Shown here: positions 11,501 through 49,533 of the stretch, in pieces
Position numbering within the stretch: the first letter of the stretch is position 1
Layout: every line of letters begins with the position of its first letter
NCBI RefSeq assembly: GCF_048128805.1
Contig: NC_136005.1
Location: 11,638,975 to 11,702,974, forward strand
DNA: 64,000 bases
Origin: Centroberyx gerrardi
Lineage: Eukaryota; Chordata; Actinopteri; Beryciformes; Berycidae
Reading direction: 5' to 3'
The notes under the pieces: generated by a model
The model's database searches: none
Told to the model about the DNA's origin: nothing
Seen by the model: only the letters and a program-made list of their open reading frames with translations
Translations under genes and position numbers: made by a program

Positions 11501-14500
11501 CCTCCTATGTCTCTTCTGCTCCTGCGCTACTTTACCTCTGTCTGCACACTTGTTCTGCAGACCGCTGTTGGATACACACCAATCCATGACTCCTTATAAC
11601 ATCATGACTTTATTGAGCCTATTCTGGCCTATATACTTACATAATTGCACAGTATGTTCTCAGCTAAACAGACTTTATACAGTTCTTAGGGCATGCTCAG
11701 TAGGCAGAGCCCCTTTTGACTAAAAATACCACATTACTTTGAAATTCACTCGAGGACAGCTTGCCAAAATTCAACGCAGCTTAGATTGTGCCAAAACAGC
11801 AGTATCCATTTTATCTGTTGTAAAACTGGATTATGGAAGTCTGATAACTGCTGCTGCTCAATTATAAGCCAATAATGAGAGCGATGTCAGTCAACTGAGG
11901 CCAGGGGATTGTTTCATAGCATGTTGGCAAGCAGAAGTACTATTATAGTATTATTCTTTGCCAGATCCCCAACAACATTATCTGTGACTCTAAACAACAT
12001 TAACTGAGGCCCAGCTGGTCTGCACAAGTCCTTGGCCTCTATTTTCAGCAGAGTATTACTTACTGTCTGAGCCAATTTACGATCCAAATAACATTATCTT
12101 CACACCAATCTACCTACTGACGGGTTAAACTGATATACTGTAGGAAGCAGATCTTGTTGACAAAATGTGCTTATTGAAAGCAGTAGATGGAAGTGTTTCA
12201 GATAAGTGAAAGAGAGAGCCAGTCAACTGCTTGTCAGCTGCGAGCATCTTGGCGTAGTAGAAGTGTAGAAGTGGCGTAGTAGGAATAGAAAGATGTTGCA
12301 AATGTTGCATTCGTTCACAGTCTTGGATAATATGATGACTACTGAGTGACAAGATGAATAGGTCAGGCATAGAAAACCACAAAAGGTATTGATAATCTCA
12401 TATACAGTATTTTATTGCAATTCAAATGTAATGATTATTGTACATTATTTTAATAAAAAGAGTGTGGATGTGCGATAATAAAGAGTCCTTGGGTCAATCT
12501 TCATTATAAATAACGTATTTTAATAATGGATTGTGCATATTAGGTGAAAAGATTTGAGGTTGTAACAAATGTCTGTATCTGTATTTCCTAGATGTTTAAC
12601 TTGGGGTTTTTGGAGCATTTTGGTAGCCCAAACTCTTTACAGATTTCATGATAAAGATCTAATGTGTTATTTTGATATATCAAACATTTGTTTGAGTTGT
12701 TTATTGTATGCATTGATTGTAATTGTGGAGGGAGACCATGAAGCTTCTGCAGGATGGGGCCGGCTGATTTCATCATGTTGTGTTTGATGATGTTGGCCTA
12801 CATTATGTTCTGTACTTTGTGTTTTTTAAATTTTGATAATAAAAATAAAATAAATAAAATACAATTGATGTCAAACTCTTACTTCCAATTGCAAATACAG
12901 AGCACAACACATATGTGAACTAAGCATATCAAATGGATCATCTCTGTGAGTTCAGGTGTGGGTTGAAGTTTTCAATAATACATTTTTTTACATCCCAAAA
13001 ACACTAGCTGGGAGCTTAGCTGTGCAATGCACAAACATGTAGGCTTTCATTGGGTTCATTTTAATATATAATATTAACAGTGTACACAGAGCTGAAAAGT
13101 ACTATATATTATAATTATGATATATAAAGAGAGCTAAGCATCTTTCCACTAAGCAAGAAGAACCGACATAATGCTGGCAGTTTGCCCAACAGTTTAACAA
13201 CAGTTTATGATCGCCTCCTTTCAACAGAGGAAGAGTACTTGGCTCACTTCCACATTTTAAGAAAATCCTTTGAGACTAGGCTGAGGTTATAAAAATACAT
13301 CTGTGTTTGTGCAATAACTCTGGAAGCTACCAGAGAGTCAGATAGCTTTATTTACCTCAACCAAAGAAGGTGGAAACTTTAGGTCCGATCAAGGTTAACA
13401 TGGTCAGCACAACTTGTGGTTTACACACTTCAGTATCATAGATTTATCAGATACACTGATAGAGTCACTGGCAAAACATGTTAAGAAATTGACATCAGAG
13501 GGAATTGTATTGGAGCATTTGTGGAAGTCAGCCAACAAGCAGCCAGTGTGCAGGGAGGCTGAGTTGGCAGATCTGGGAGACATCAGTTTGGGTAGTGGAT
13601 GATGGCATTTAGATCAGTCAGTCGGGTGGGAGGGGGGTGGGGGGGTGATGAGATTTGGACCTAAAAATACCTTCACTAATAGGTTAGACAGAAGAAACAC
13701 AGAATGCTGCTTAGGCAGATCGTTCAGGACTTCCCTGACTTAAAGGACAGCTTAGGTCTAGTAGGATCCATCCCAACAGGCTTCTGCTCACAGGTTGGTT
13801 TTGTCCACTTTGCTGAGGGAAATCCATGTTGGGGAGCCCTTACTTTGGCATCCATTACTATCACTGTGGTACGTCCTCTGTTTATGTCAAGAATACATTC
13901 TCTTGACGAAATTACAAATGTTAGGTTCCTCTCAGTTTTAAGAGCGCACCAAAGAGCCTGGTGATTGATCTGGTTAATGGGTTAGAGCGGCTCTGTAGGA
14001 ATCAACAGCTGCTTAGCTCAGATATTCTAGGAAGAGCATCTTGTGTCTAATAGGTATATTGGCTCAGAAAGCAAGGGTGCTGCCTTACCCTTAACCTGGG
14101 ACCCAGGGTTCAACAAGATGAAGTGCATTAAGCTAGTCTAGACCACCGGTGCAGGTACAGGTTCAGAAACTACCAGGCAGGCACAGCACATTTCAGCACT
14201 GTGAGAAAGCTCTTACAATACTTTGTTAAAGGCATTGTGCTAACATGCCAGCTCAGCAGACGAGAAATATGTGTAAAGTCAGATTTAACAATGCAAAGGT
14301 ACAATTAAGGCCTCTGTGTTTGTCATTATCCTCTGTTTCAAGGAGCAGCTGAGAGCAACAGTTGACAGCTGATTATATGTCAATCCATGCCACAACCTTA
14401 GGAGATTAGCCCTCGTCTAAGAGTCAGTTTAAAGCAAACTAAAGCGTATTACAACTTCTGAGAAAAGGGAGAGATCGCACATTCACATAAGGCTTAAATG

Positions 14501-15862
14501 CGTCATCCTGGCATCCCTGCACCGGTGCTACAATAACGCACAGGCCGAGAAACAGCAAGGGAAACCCTCGTCTTTCCCCTGAGATTCTAAAACAATTCCT
14601 TCACTCAATAAATCTATAATGTCATCCCCAACAAAGACAGCAAATCTTTTAATATGTCAGAAATTTTTACATTTGATTCCTTTGTAAATCCTCTCTCCGA
14701 AAATTGCCGCTCATCCCATTGGAGAGCCTCGGGCAAACGCAGAGCAGATTGAGCGGCACAGGACAACATGCAGGACCCTCGCACTGCATGATAACAAGAG
14801 AGAGAGAGAGGATCAAGCCTCAATTTGGGGTCCAGCTCCTGGGAGAGAGGCAAATACCGGGCTTACGCAGACTTAAATCTAATGACATCTTTAATTTGGT
14901 CTTGTAACGTGACAACAATCCGAAAAAGAAGCCCTCGCTAATCTAGGTTGAGTTGATCAGAGCTGGTGGAGAGAAGAGGTGTTTTTTAATATAAAGTCCT
15001 CTAATTCTGTTGTACTGTTTTGTGGTGGCCTTTTCAACTGAAAATGTATTATTATTGTGGTCAGGAAAACGCTTAAATACACACAGATGAATGGCAAAGG
15101 GAAGCAGCTGTCAATCAAACACACGTACACAGAGTGAAACACATGATATACTGTATGTACTATAATAAATAGAAAACATAGCTGTACATCTTTCATAAAG
15201 TTGTGAGTGTGTGCAGTAACAGTAAGAGCATTTACTATTTGTTGTGGTATTCCATCTGCAACTGAAATCTGCAAAGTTTTATTTCCCAAAACAAAGAGAG
15301 CAGGAAATATTCTGTACTTGCAAAGAGTCCAAGATCCCAAGAGGACTGTCAATAAATCGCTCATATAATCCCTCAAACCCCGCAACGAGGGGAGAGAAAG
15401 TAGCAATAAATGTAATATTTCCTCCAGACTTATTCTTAGGAACCAGATTAAATTCGAATGAACTGAATCCAAGTTTGCCCCAAGTACACTGACCAGATGA
15501 GAGTGACTGTCAAACAGAAAAAATATACAGTATCGAGCCTGGTTTCCTCCCCCCAAAAAAAAATCTTTGTACCAAGATCATCTGTGTCCTTTGGCTTTCA
15601 AAAAGGTCTAAACGCTATGATTCTTTAGGAAACCAAGCTCAGGCCTGTAGAGGGTCTGCAGAAAACTAACTGTCCCACTCTGTCTGAGCTTTTCTCAACA
15701 CAAGCAAAATACAGACTGCTTTGTAATTCCTTACTTATACCAGTAATAACATTCAAGATTTCACATATTAAGCCCAAAGTCCAACGCATATTGCTGGACA
15801 TTTATGCTGGGAAACAAGCAGATTGGGTGATCTTAGATTTAATCCAGGATCAACATTTTCCC

Positions 15863-15953
15863 TCTTTTTCTCTCTCTGTCCCTCCCTCCCTGCTCTTTCC
15901 CTCCTCTTTCCTTCCCTCCTCTCTCCTAGATCCCTTCTCTCTGTCTGACATCC
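15863..15953 (+). repeat. Polypyrimidine tract
   Basis: About 90 bp of CT-only sequence with CCCTCC and TTTCC blocks. Confidence 0.8.
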
Positions 15954-16446
15954 TTCCCTGGCATTAAAGACAAATGAGCATAATGCTCTTCATTATAAAT
16001 GCAAAATGTAAAAGGTTTTGATCAGATTTATCTGACAAAAACAGAGGTTGAATCCCAGCTGCCTTGACCCGACTGAACTGAGACTGAAATAAATAACATA
16101 TTAGGCTTGAATCCATTTTGGAGATGCAAGCTAATTGTATCTCCAAAATAATGTGCTACTGCACTGCCTCATTTGTGCTTCTGCTTACCATAATACTATT
16201 GAAGTAACTGTATGGGTTTGGAGAGCATGGTTTTGCCACTGGAAAAGCACAAGCATACAGTTAGCGGACTTCATGGATTGTGGTTGCACACTGTCCTGTT
16301 TGCTCATTTGAGGCTTTATTGCAGTAAGGAATTTCTGTGATCAAGTCCCTTTTCGTTGTAATAGTCCAGCGGTTAGTAGTCCACAGTAGAGACAGCTCCA
16401 GGAGAGGAGAAATAGGTAACGGTATACCTCTCACAGGATTTAAATA

Positions 16447-16735
16447 TTAAAGTCCCCATGAAATGAACTCCCATTACTATCTTTCATGGTGACTTCATGC
16501 TGCACTAGTAAGCATAAATATAAATTCCAACCAATAAAACCATCAGATTTTTGAACAACCCAGGCCCTCCGCACCCCTCCCATCAAATAAAATTGTCTTT
16601 CTCTCCCTGACTGATATTCCATTGGTATAGAGTTGTGAATGATCCCTCACTGCGTTATGTCCCGCCCCAAGATCCTGTTTCAACAGGAAATGTATCAAAT
16701 CAAGGAGGTACAATGCCATTTCATGGGGTCTTTAA
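16447..16735. mobile_element. Non-autonomous inverted-repeat element (MITE), 289 bp
   Basis: The left end is TTAAAGTCCCCATGAAATG; the right end, reverse-complemented, differs from it at one of 19 positions. There is no coding capacity inside. Family assignment (hAT-like or other) is not possible from these ends alone. Confidence 0.75.
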
Positions 16736-17113
16736 GAAGTCTTTAAGACCACAGTCTGATTTTCCTAGGTTGACTTAGCTCAGACCAACTAAAGCACAGT
16801 TCAGTTTAGTCCAGTGTGTACCAAACGATAACAGTCCAATACTTGGTCAGTGGCAAATCATAGTTAGCACTTGTCCTTCGCTTGGCTCGAACCATGAAGC
16901 AGCACCACATGACGACCAAAGTTGAATATGCGTTGTCTTATTCCATCAGACACTGGAAAAAGGATCCAATTCAAACAGCAAAGCCTACTTCAACTTACAG
17001 GTGAGTTTACCCCACATTACACCGACACAGGAGGCGGGAGTGCTATATGGGTTCATTTGTCCAAGAATGGACTCTCCATTCCACCGCTGTGAGTTCCACA
17101 TTCACAACCAGGA

Positions 17114-26375
<9,262 letters not shown>

Positions 26376-26387
<12 letters not shown>

Positions 26388-26440
26388 CAGGGGTAAGCCT
26401 GGCTAGATCTGTGTTGTCAACACTGAAGAGAGCTCAGCAC
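26376..26440 (-). CDS. matk: matk exon with start codon (CDS 26387-26376)
   Basis: Acceptor TTTGACAG|GTGC at 26440, then short 5'UTR, in-frame TAG, and ATG ATG GCA ATG before donor GTATGT. Only four codons (MMAM) are encoded here. Confidence 0.75.
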
Positions 26441-26671
26441 CTGTCAAAGAGAAAAATGTCTTTGAACGACCTGACAGAGCAGAAAACAATTTCTAGATGG
26501 AGGTATTACAGAATATTTAAGATATTGGACACAGAACGGTAGATCTAAGCTTTTTGCATGCCCGTGTTGCATAAACTCAGATTTAAAAACAAAAGGATGA
26601 ATGCTCTGGCAGTCTGCTTTCTTCCTCAACAAGCTGTAAATAGACATTAATTGCATCTCGCATTCCGGTAC

Positions 26672-26909
26672 CTGTGGCTCTCGCTGTAAGCTGAGGAGCG
26701 GGCAGCCTCTTCTGGGAGAGATGAATCAGAAAACTGGAGGAAAACACGGATGACTCCTAATCTTCAGCAGCGACCGATCCTTCATAGCGCCTGTCTACAT
26801 CGCAGCACATCCCGACTTCACTCACCGCCGTTACACTGCAGAAAGGTTTCTCCCATTAACTTGACTGAGCCGCTGCTGTATTCCCACCCCGCACCTCTAG
26901 TTGTAGTGT

Positions 26910-26971
<62 letters not shown>

Positions 26972-27110
26972 TGAACAAAGGAAACGCTGTGGACTAATAT
27001 CTGTTTGTCACACTACTTCCTCAGTATTAGGAAAATATACATCATATGTTTACTGAGACGACGCAAGAGGTGACGCGCTGCGGCGACATTCCCATGGCTT
27101 CCTTTGCAGT
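26672..27110 (-). promoter_or_regulatory. matk: matk promoter region and inferred 5' non-coding exon
   Basis: A donor GCCACAG|GTACC ends a likely non-coding exon at 26672, which would splice to the acceptor at 26440. Another donor-like GGCG|GTGAGTG lies near 26826. A CpG-rich stretch (27057-27090) and a long (GT)n at 26906-26970 lie upstream. The transcription start is not resolvable from sequence. Confidence 0.4.
26906..26970 (+). repeat. (GT)n microsatellite in the matk upstream region
   Basis: About 65 bp of GT units with one early interruption. Confidence 0.95.
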
Positions 27111-29018
27111 GTTGTAGCAATAATCAATATTAATTAGGTGTGTAGATTCCTGCTCATTTATTTAGTTGTAATATCCTTTAATGCAGCAAGCGGCTAATTC
27201 GCAAAAGAAAATGATTGCTATTTAAAAGTAAAAATGCACAATTTTACAGACAATACAGCCTCGGAGACAAAAATGGCTTAAAAGTATTTAATATCTCCCC
27301 TTAATTTTAGGCAGCACTACAAAGACATTCAAATAATAGGACAGCAACGTTCACACTTCGTTTAACAATACAAAATTGATTGCAACATCCTTCTGAAATA
27401 AAACAAAACAATATGTCTATGGTGTTCTTAGTAAATGAAATCAACCTAAATCTGCACATTAATTCTCTCACATGAACCTTCAAGCCAAAGAGTTGTGCAA
27501 TTCTCCTTTTCTCCGTCCTACATCTTCGTGAAGTAAGATCAGTAAAATATTGCATGACAGTAACAACTCATAAATGTTCCCCTTTCTGAATCTTCGGTCT
27601 TAATATGAAATCTCTAATACACAACACAACGCAGGCACAAGGAAGAAAGTCAAAAGACTAGTAACCCCTTGATCATTACAGTAGATATTCAGTCTTAACG
27701 TTTTTTCTGACTAAAACTTGTTTCCTCTGCTGACCAAACTCTGGAAGAAAAAGATTGCTAGGCATATTCAAATGATAAAATTATGGCTGCATACAGTAAC
27801 ATTGTCATTTCATAAGTGCTTCATTCCCTCAGCATGCTAGACTGTGCAACATAAGACTTCTCTCATGAGAGACATAACGTTACTCCCCAGTGTGACTTCC
27901 ACAGAAAAAGCCTTTAAATTATTTGTATTTATTTATTATTTTATAGTGCAAATGAATCTTGCACAAAGCAGAGCTATCTTTGTAGGTTTCTGACAAACTT
28001 AAGGGCCTCTTTGAAGAGCAATTATTTTAGTGTATTGTTTTCAAGATGTGATGTAGGCCTTTGGATGGATCTTAAAACTCCTTTGTCTGTCTCCTTCCAC
28101 TTTTCCAAAATGCATTAGAAGAAAACATCCACACAGCTTTAGAGGGGACTGGGGGGGCGGAGGGAGAGAGGGCATGAGGGTTTAAGGAAAGACTTGTTAC
28201 GTACACCCGTTTCAATCAACAGCATCACACCATTTTTGTCATTATTAACGTGTCATTACCTGTATTTTAGGCACAATTAACAGCACAGTATGTAAATCCT
28301 TTACATGGTGAATCTTCTCTGAACTCCTAAACAGTTTCAAAGCCTCAACAAGTAAAATCCCATCATTTCTTTTCCAATAGACCTGGAAACACATTTTCAC
28401 TGTACAATGTCACGCACACCCAAGTTAGTTCAGCGACTCCCGACTCGGAGTCAGATGGCAAAACTGAACTTGCTTAGGGAGCTGTAAGGATTCAAACTCT
28501 TCTTCACCGAGAAAAGCTGAAAATAAAGCTAAAAGGTGCTGATGATTAAACCGTACTGGAGGCTTCAATACCAGAATACCTCTAATACACAGAAAACAAC
28601 GGCTAGGTGACAGTGGCCGGTACAATTATTGTGGATGAACGTGGGAGGTGGGGAGGGGCGGTCAGTAGTCAAGTGTGCAAGTACACTAGAAATGGAATGA
28701 TGCAATCGTTAGCTCCCTCAGATCCTTTCCGAAACACAAACTTTCAGCCATTTTCCTTAGCACACTTTTAAGTACAGTACATCTGCAGTAAAATACTATA
28801 TGGGAGAAGGAATTGCAGTACAGATTCTCAAACTTCAGTCCTCCCCCTCCCAACATTTCCTCCTCTCGCTTCAAGGGCAGACACGTAAAGAGTAAAGTCA
28901 GTTATATTCATATGTGTATAGCTGTGTGTTAAGATTATTTTCAAGATAAGAAAAGGTTAAAGTTGTGACATTCTACCAGTCTCTACACTAGCAAACGCGC
29001 TGCTCTGGAGGTCGGAGG
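27111..29018 (-). other. Probable zfr2 3'UTR and zfr2-matk spacer
   Basis: No coding exon. AT-rich sequence with AATAAA-type signals on the minus strand (around 27920-27945) that could end the zfr2 transcript. A small GGGGACTGGGGGGGCGG tract lies at about 28145. Confidence 0.5.
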
Positions 29019-45125
<16,107 letters not shown>

Positions 45126-45770
45126 CTTGGCATCTCCAGTACAGTACAGTACGGACAGACAGCCGCAAAAACCCTGTAGTTGACTGACAAGATAGTTCAC
45201 TCCCTATTGGAGCCATGGAAACCCTCATCGCCCAGACCGGAATCGCGTAGGGACGGGAAATCATTCCGCATGTGCGTACAGATATCTAAAATTAGAATAT
45301 TAAAGAATAGAAAAATAGCCAGGTAATCCATTCATCAATAATTTATCCATTTGCCTTTATCAAAATGTATTCTTCACATCAGGCATCAATATACTACGCA
45401 TGAGCGAAACAGAGGCACATGCTAAATATATATTTTTTGCTTCATAAAGACATGTTACGGTCTCACAGCGCTATCAGTAGCTTTCTAAGGCCTTGTACAC
45501 TGCGCTATTTCACTAAATAAAACAAAAACAATATTGGATCAAATATGTGACATCTAACGGGATGTAAGCGAAGACGGAAGTAGGCATCAGTTATACCTCT
45601 CGCTTCGTATGTATACTCTCTTGCAGTATCCGCTGAATGTCACGTGTGTCCGTCAGTCACGCTTGCACTAATATTAACTCTACCGGTGCCGACACAATAC
45701 AATGTGAACCCATCAGTGAATCAGTGGTTGAAAATATGCTGAACAGCTCATCACATTCAGGTGCTGTGTG
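45126..45770. promoter_or_regulatory. Head-to-head promoter region between zfr2 and atcay
   Basis: CpG-containing interval between the zfr2 start and the first plus-strand splice donors. It has an ETS-type ACGGAAGT (45574-45581) and a CACGTG E-box (45641-45646), both usual in TATA-less housekeeping promoters. No TATA box is evident. Bidirectional use is inferred from gene orientation. Confidence 0.5.
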
Positions 45771-45918
45771 AGTGAGATATTAAACTGCATGGCAATCGTA
45801 GTTTTCCAAGTAGCTAATTAAAATAACAATGCTTTGACCTTGGATTTTCTGAGTCCTAACACTTGTCCCCACAGCATCACCGCAGCAACAGCAGCAGCAC
45901 AAAATGTACTTAGCTGAG
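45650..45918 (+). other. atcay: Candidate atcay 5' non-coding exons
   Basis: A donor GCTGT|GTGAGTG ends a possible exon at 45767. A small exon 45875-45918 follows, bounded by acceptor TCCCCACAG and donor GCTGAG|GTAAGAG. It contains ATG TAC TTA GCT GAG. Splicing to the atcay start exon at 49202 would make an 11-codon upstream reading frame. Inferred from splice signals only; another possible 5' exon ends at about 47250 (CTCAT|GTGAGT). Confidence 0.35.
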
Positions 45919-48900
45919 GTAAGAGAGAAAAATGACACTAAAGAATTTCAGAAGGATGTTATAAATATACATATAAATATACAATTTACAATATTTCAAA
46001 TACCACAGTAAAACATTAAACTATATATAATATTCCTTAGGACTATTGCAGGAATATTACAGTGATACCATAAGTACACAGACACACGACAAGTCCATAG
46101 GACCATATTGTAGTGAGTTTTTGTTATGGGAAACATCATATCTGATGTAAGGGCTAAATGGTTGCATGGTCTTTGAGTAACAGGGTGATGACTTAAGACA
46201 ATTTCCTCTATAATGTGTCCTGCTGGCTCACACAGTGGTCACATACACGCGCACGCACACACACAGTCCTCTTGCAGTTGGGCAGAAAACAGAAGAGACA
46301 GGAGTGGAACAGGGTGGAGCATAATGTGTGGTGAAAACTGCATGAGGGTGATATGATTGGTTGGGTGGAAGTGAAGTGAGGGACTGAATAATTAATCGTG
46401 TGTGTGTGTGTGTGTGTGTGCATGTGTGCGTGCCTGAGAGAAGACAGTGAGAATTGGGGTGTAGTGAGTGTGAAAGGGATTGGGGTGAGGAGAGAGAGAG
46501 AGAAAGAGAGAGGGAGAACCTGAGGATGGAGAGAGAGATGCTGTTGCCAGGGAACAGTGGCCACATAGAGGACCATTGACAACAGCAGCATCATCTAATG
46601 GAGTAAAGGGATACAGAGACTGGCTCATTTTTTTACAGGTTGCTTTAGGGAAAAAAAATAAAGGAGGGAATCACATGACCTGCTTAATATAAATGATTTA
46701 TTTATTGGACTGGAGGGATTTGAACACAGGCGGAATACAAAGGAGAATTTAAATTGATTGTTGGGGAGAGGAAAAAGATATTCTCCAAAGGGATTTGGAG
46801 CCACAAGCAGAGAGAGAGAGAGAGATCATGATGCCAGAGCAGATGTATTCCCATTAAAGGAATTGTGTGTGCTGGTGGTGTGGAAGTCTGAGCTGAGAGG
46901 CAGCCTGTCGGCCAGTCTTTCACTCTCTCCTTCCCAAACAAAGGTGGCGAGAGGCGGAGGAGAGGAGGGGGAGAGCAGCACAGACAGAGGTGCCCCCTGT
47001 CTGGAGACACCTGCTGCTGGCTAGTGGCTGACATTGAAGACACTGTGTATGACTGTGTCTGTATGTGTGTGTGTGCATGTGAATGAGTGAAAGAGAGAGA
47101 GAGAGGAGAAGCTTGAGCCTGACCCCATGCATCGCTTCTGGTGTGGAGGATTACGATTTCCACCCCTCACATCTTTGCATCTGTGACTGAGGAGGGAGGA
47201 CGCGCAGCCACGGACAAGCGAGAGGTTTTTAGGGGATCTCTCACCGCTCATGTGAGTATGGTCTCTGACTGTAGATGCCCTTGCATTCCTATTCTGCTCA
47301 CTGCACGAGGCAGACACCTTGGACTCACTGCAAGCACCTAAGGCTGAGGGGAGTGCAGCGGTACATGAAAACCATTTGAGTGTTTCTGTCATGTCTTCAA
47401 TTTAGGATAGAAAGGCTGTGGGGCCGTTTTATTCTGTGATGGTAATGTGCTGCACATTCAGCAGTGATTCAGTGTATAAGAGATTCTGTTTTTTCTAATG
47501 GTCACTGGAATGTTTCCAGTTAGAATTACAATTTTTGTATTTTTCAGCTATTGCCATTTTTTTGAAGTATGTAAACAATGGCGTGTAGAAGTAAATTCAT
47601 CATCTTTGATAAATGATTAATAATGATGTCAGCTGTTTTCTCCTCCCCACACTTGCTCCATTGAGAGTGTTCACTACACATCACCATTTTGTTTTTTGGG
47701 GTTTGGCAGCTGTGATAATTGGTGACTTTGACTTTTTGAGTGTGGTTTCTTAGTGGATTTGGCTTCATTTTTAATTTGTGTAATTTGTTAGACTAGTTAG
47801 TATAATTTGAAAATGGTTGGCCATGTGCGATGTCAGGCCTGCAGTGACATGCTGCCTCAGTGTGAGGCAAGGCTGTTGTCTCCCAGTTTATACTCAGCCA
47901 CATGAGCGCCGCTGCCAAAACCACTCCCATAAATAGTAAATACTTCATAGGAACCCATGTCGCATCGTTCATCCAAGCAGTGCAAGTACATCATCATCAC
48001 CATCATCATCATCATCATCATCATCATCAGTATCATCATCATCATGCAATTCAGACAAGAATGACGGCTCTAGTTGTCATGATCAAATTGGGTTTTTCCT
48101 GCAGAACTCTTGTGATTTATTTTCATTTCCATTTTTTTTTGTTGTACTGTGGTCACTAAACCCGCTCTGTACTTATATGCACTACTGCTAAGAGAGGGTG
48201 ATTTGTCTCCTTAGCCCCCAACAACAGACAAGCACTTACCATGCACGCCTTCCCTCAGAGTGTCTGTTTCTAAATATAACCTGCTGCCTGAACCTGGGAA
48301 TCCTCAGTCACTCAATGGAACCTGGCCAGGCGTTGTTGCTGTTACACATGAGCGGAGCGCTACAAAGAGAACAGGAATTTAGGTCCAATTAAATATCCGC
48401 AGGGCTATTCTCATGCAGTTAACCACAAGGACGCCAGCTAAAACATACCTGTGCTACTGTTGTTTTATTGTGTGACTATTGTGTTACGGTAGTGCGTCTC
48501 GTTTATAGCATAAAATCCTTATAATGTGGTGGAGTGGAGAGCGTCTTTATGCCGCCATAGTCAGTGTGTTGACAATGTATTGGTAAAAACTCTCCAAGGC
48601 ATCAATCATTGAGTGAAAGTGAATTCTCTTCTAATTGTTGAGCATAGATTAAGGAATATTAGGCTTGAAGTAAAGTGTAAAGTGTAAATAATACCATTTC
48701 ACCAGCTATACTGTGATGGTGACATACAGAATCAGTCTGAATACTGATCAAAAAGGCAGTAATCAACTCAAGCCAAGGAGGATTAGGGACCAGTGAGGAC
48801 GGATTAGGTTTGAATTTTCTCCTCCCTTATTGGCCTCTTGAATTCCACCCAGGAACCTCACAGTGTTTGACTTTGAGGAAAGCTGAGGTCAGAGAAAAGG

Positions 48901-49201
48901 GTCCTGTCCGAGTCCGTCACATGCCTCTCACATGGGCTCCTGTGGGGAGGGGGATAAAAACCATGTGACGTAGATTCAGCCCCTAAATTGTAATGATAAA
49001 GAGAGTGAATTAATTGGGTAAAATCCTCTTACGATGTTGACTTTGCCATTGAAGTCAAGCTTGTGTTCCTGCTGCGCAGCTCTAAATTATATGATATGCA
49101 TGCAACTCTCTGTCGAGTTAGTATCATTTTAAGAGACAGTTTTCCTCTGTGATTGTAAACGGTGATCATTAATAAATAATGTGACTCTTTCCCCCCTCCA
49201 G
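45919..49201 (+). other. Presumed atcay 5' intron
   Basis: About 3.3 kb with (GT)n/(GA)n tracts (46229-46265, 46399-46428, 46488-46530, 47060-47105), a GA-rich G-run block (46940-46985) and an ATC trinucleotide array (47989-48047). No coding exon recognised. Confidence 0.5.
47989..48047 (+). repeat. (ATC)n trinucleotide repeat
   Basis: About 18 ATC/CAT units with CAC and AGT interruptions. Confidence 0.9.
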
Positions 49202-49224
49202 GCCCCTGCTCTCCCCTCCTAGGG

Positions 49225-49301
49225 ATGGGCACCACAGAGGCAACTCTACGAATGGAGAACATGGAGGTGAAAGACGAGTGGCAGGATGAAGACTTCCCCA
49301 G
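49225..49301 (+). CDS. atcay: atcay coding exon 1
   Basis: [26 protein letters not shown]. The acceptor is at 49202 (CCTCCAG|GCCC) or, less likely, 49223 (CCTCCTAG|GG). Donor AG|GTGGGA, phase 2. Confidence 0.95.
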
Positions 49302-49501
49302 GTGGGATCACTTTAACTTCATCATCATCTGTTCATCTCTCTTATTGTTGTACCTGGATCAAACATGGCCAACTGGCTCATGCATTGGTATCGTCTCATT
49401 GTCTGCACTAATACTTTTATCTTAATAACTCACATTCTGAGACAGCTGAGCGAGAATAACAGGCATGCTTATAGGTAGAGTCTCCTCTAGCTGTGTGTGT
49501 G

Positions 49502-49533
<32 letters not shown>

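Larger units (their letters stand above)
4861..17113. other. rx2-matk intergenic region
   Basis: About 12 kb with no recognisable protein gene. It holds the putative rx2 enhancer (5.1-5.3 kb), two non-repetitive CpG-containing islands that look like conserved non-coding DNA (8.46-8.75 and 14.3-14.95 kb), a GA/TC/CA block (8.75-9.06 kb), an (AT)n run, the CAGT array (10.1-11.0 kb), tRNA-like SINE debris (7.2 and 11.4 kb), a polypyrimidine tract (15.86-15.95 kb) and a MITE (16.4-16.7 kb). The right end, about 16.9-17.11 kb, should be matk 3'UTR. Confidence 0.7.

Noticed and set aside
11750-11850. Non-LTR reverse-transcriptase fragment (reads SILSVVKLDYGS)
   Set aside because: Only about a dozen residues resemble the LDYGS region of LINE proteins; too short to support.
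46208-46628. Minus-strand frames of 112-128 codons, His/Thr/Ser/Leu-rich
   Set aside because: They come from (GT)n and (GA)n microsatellites read in antisense.
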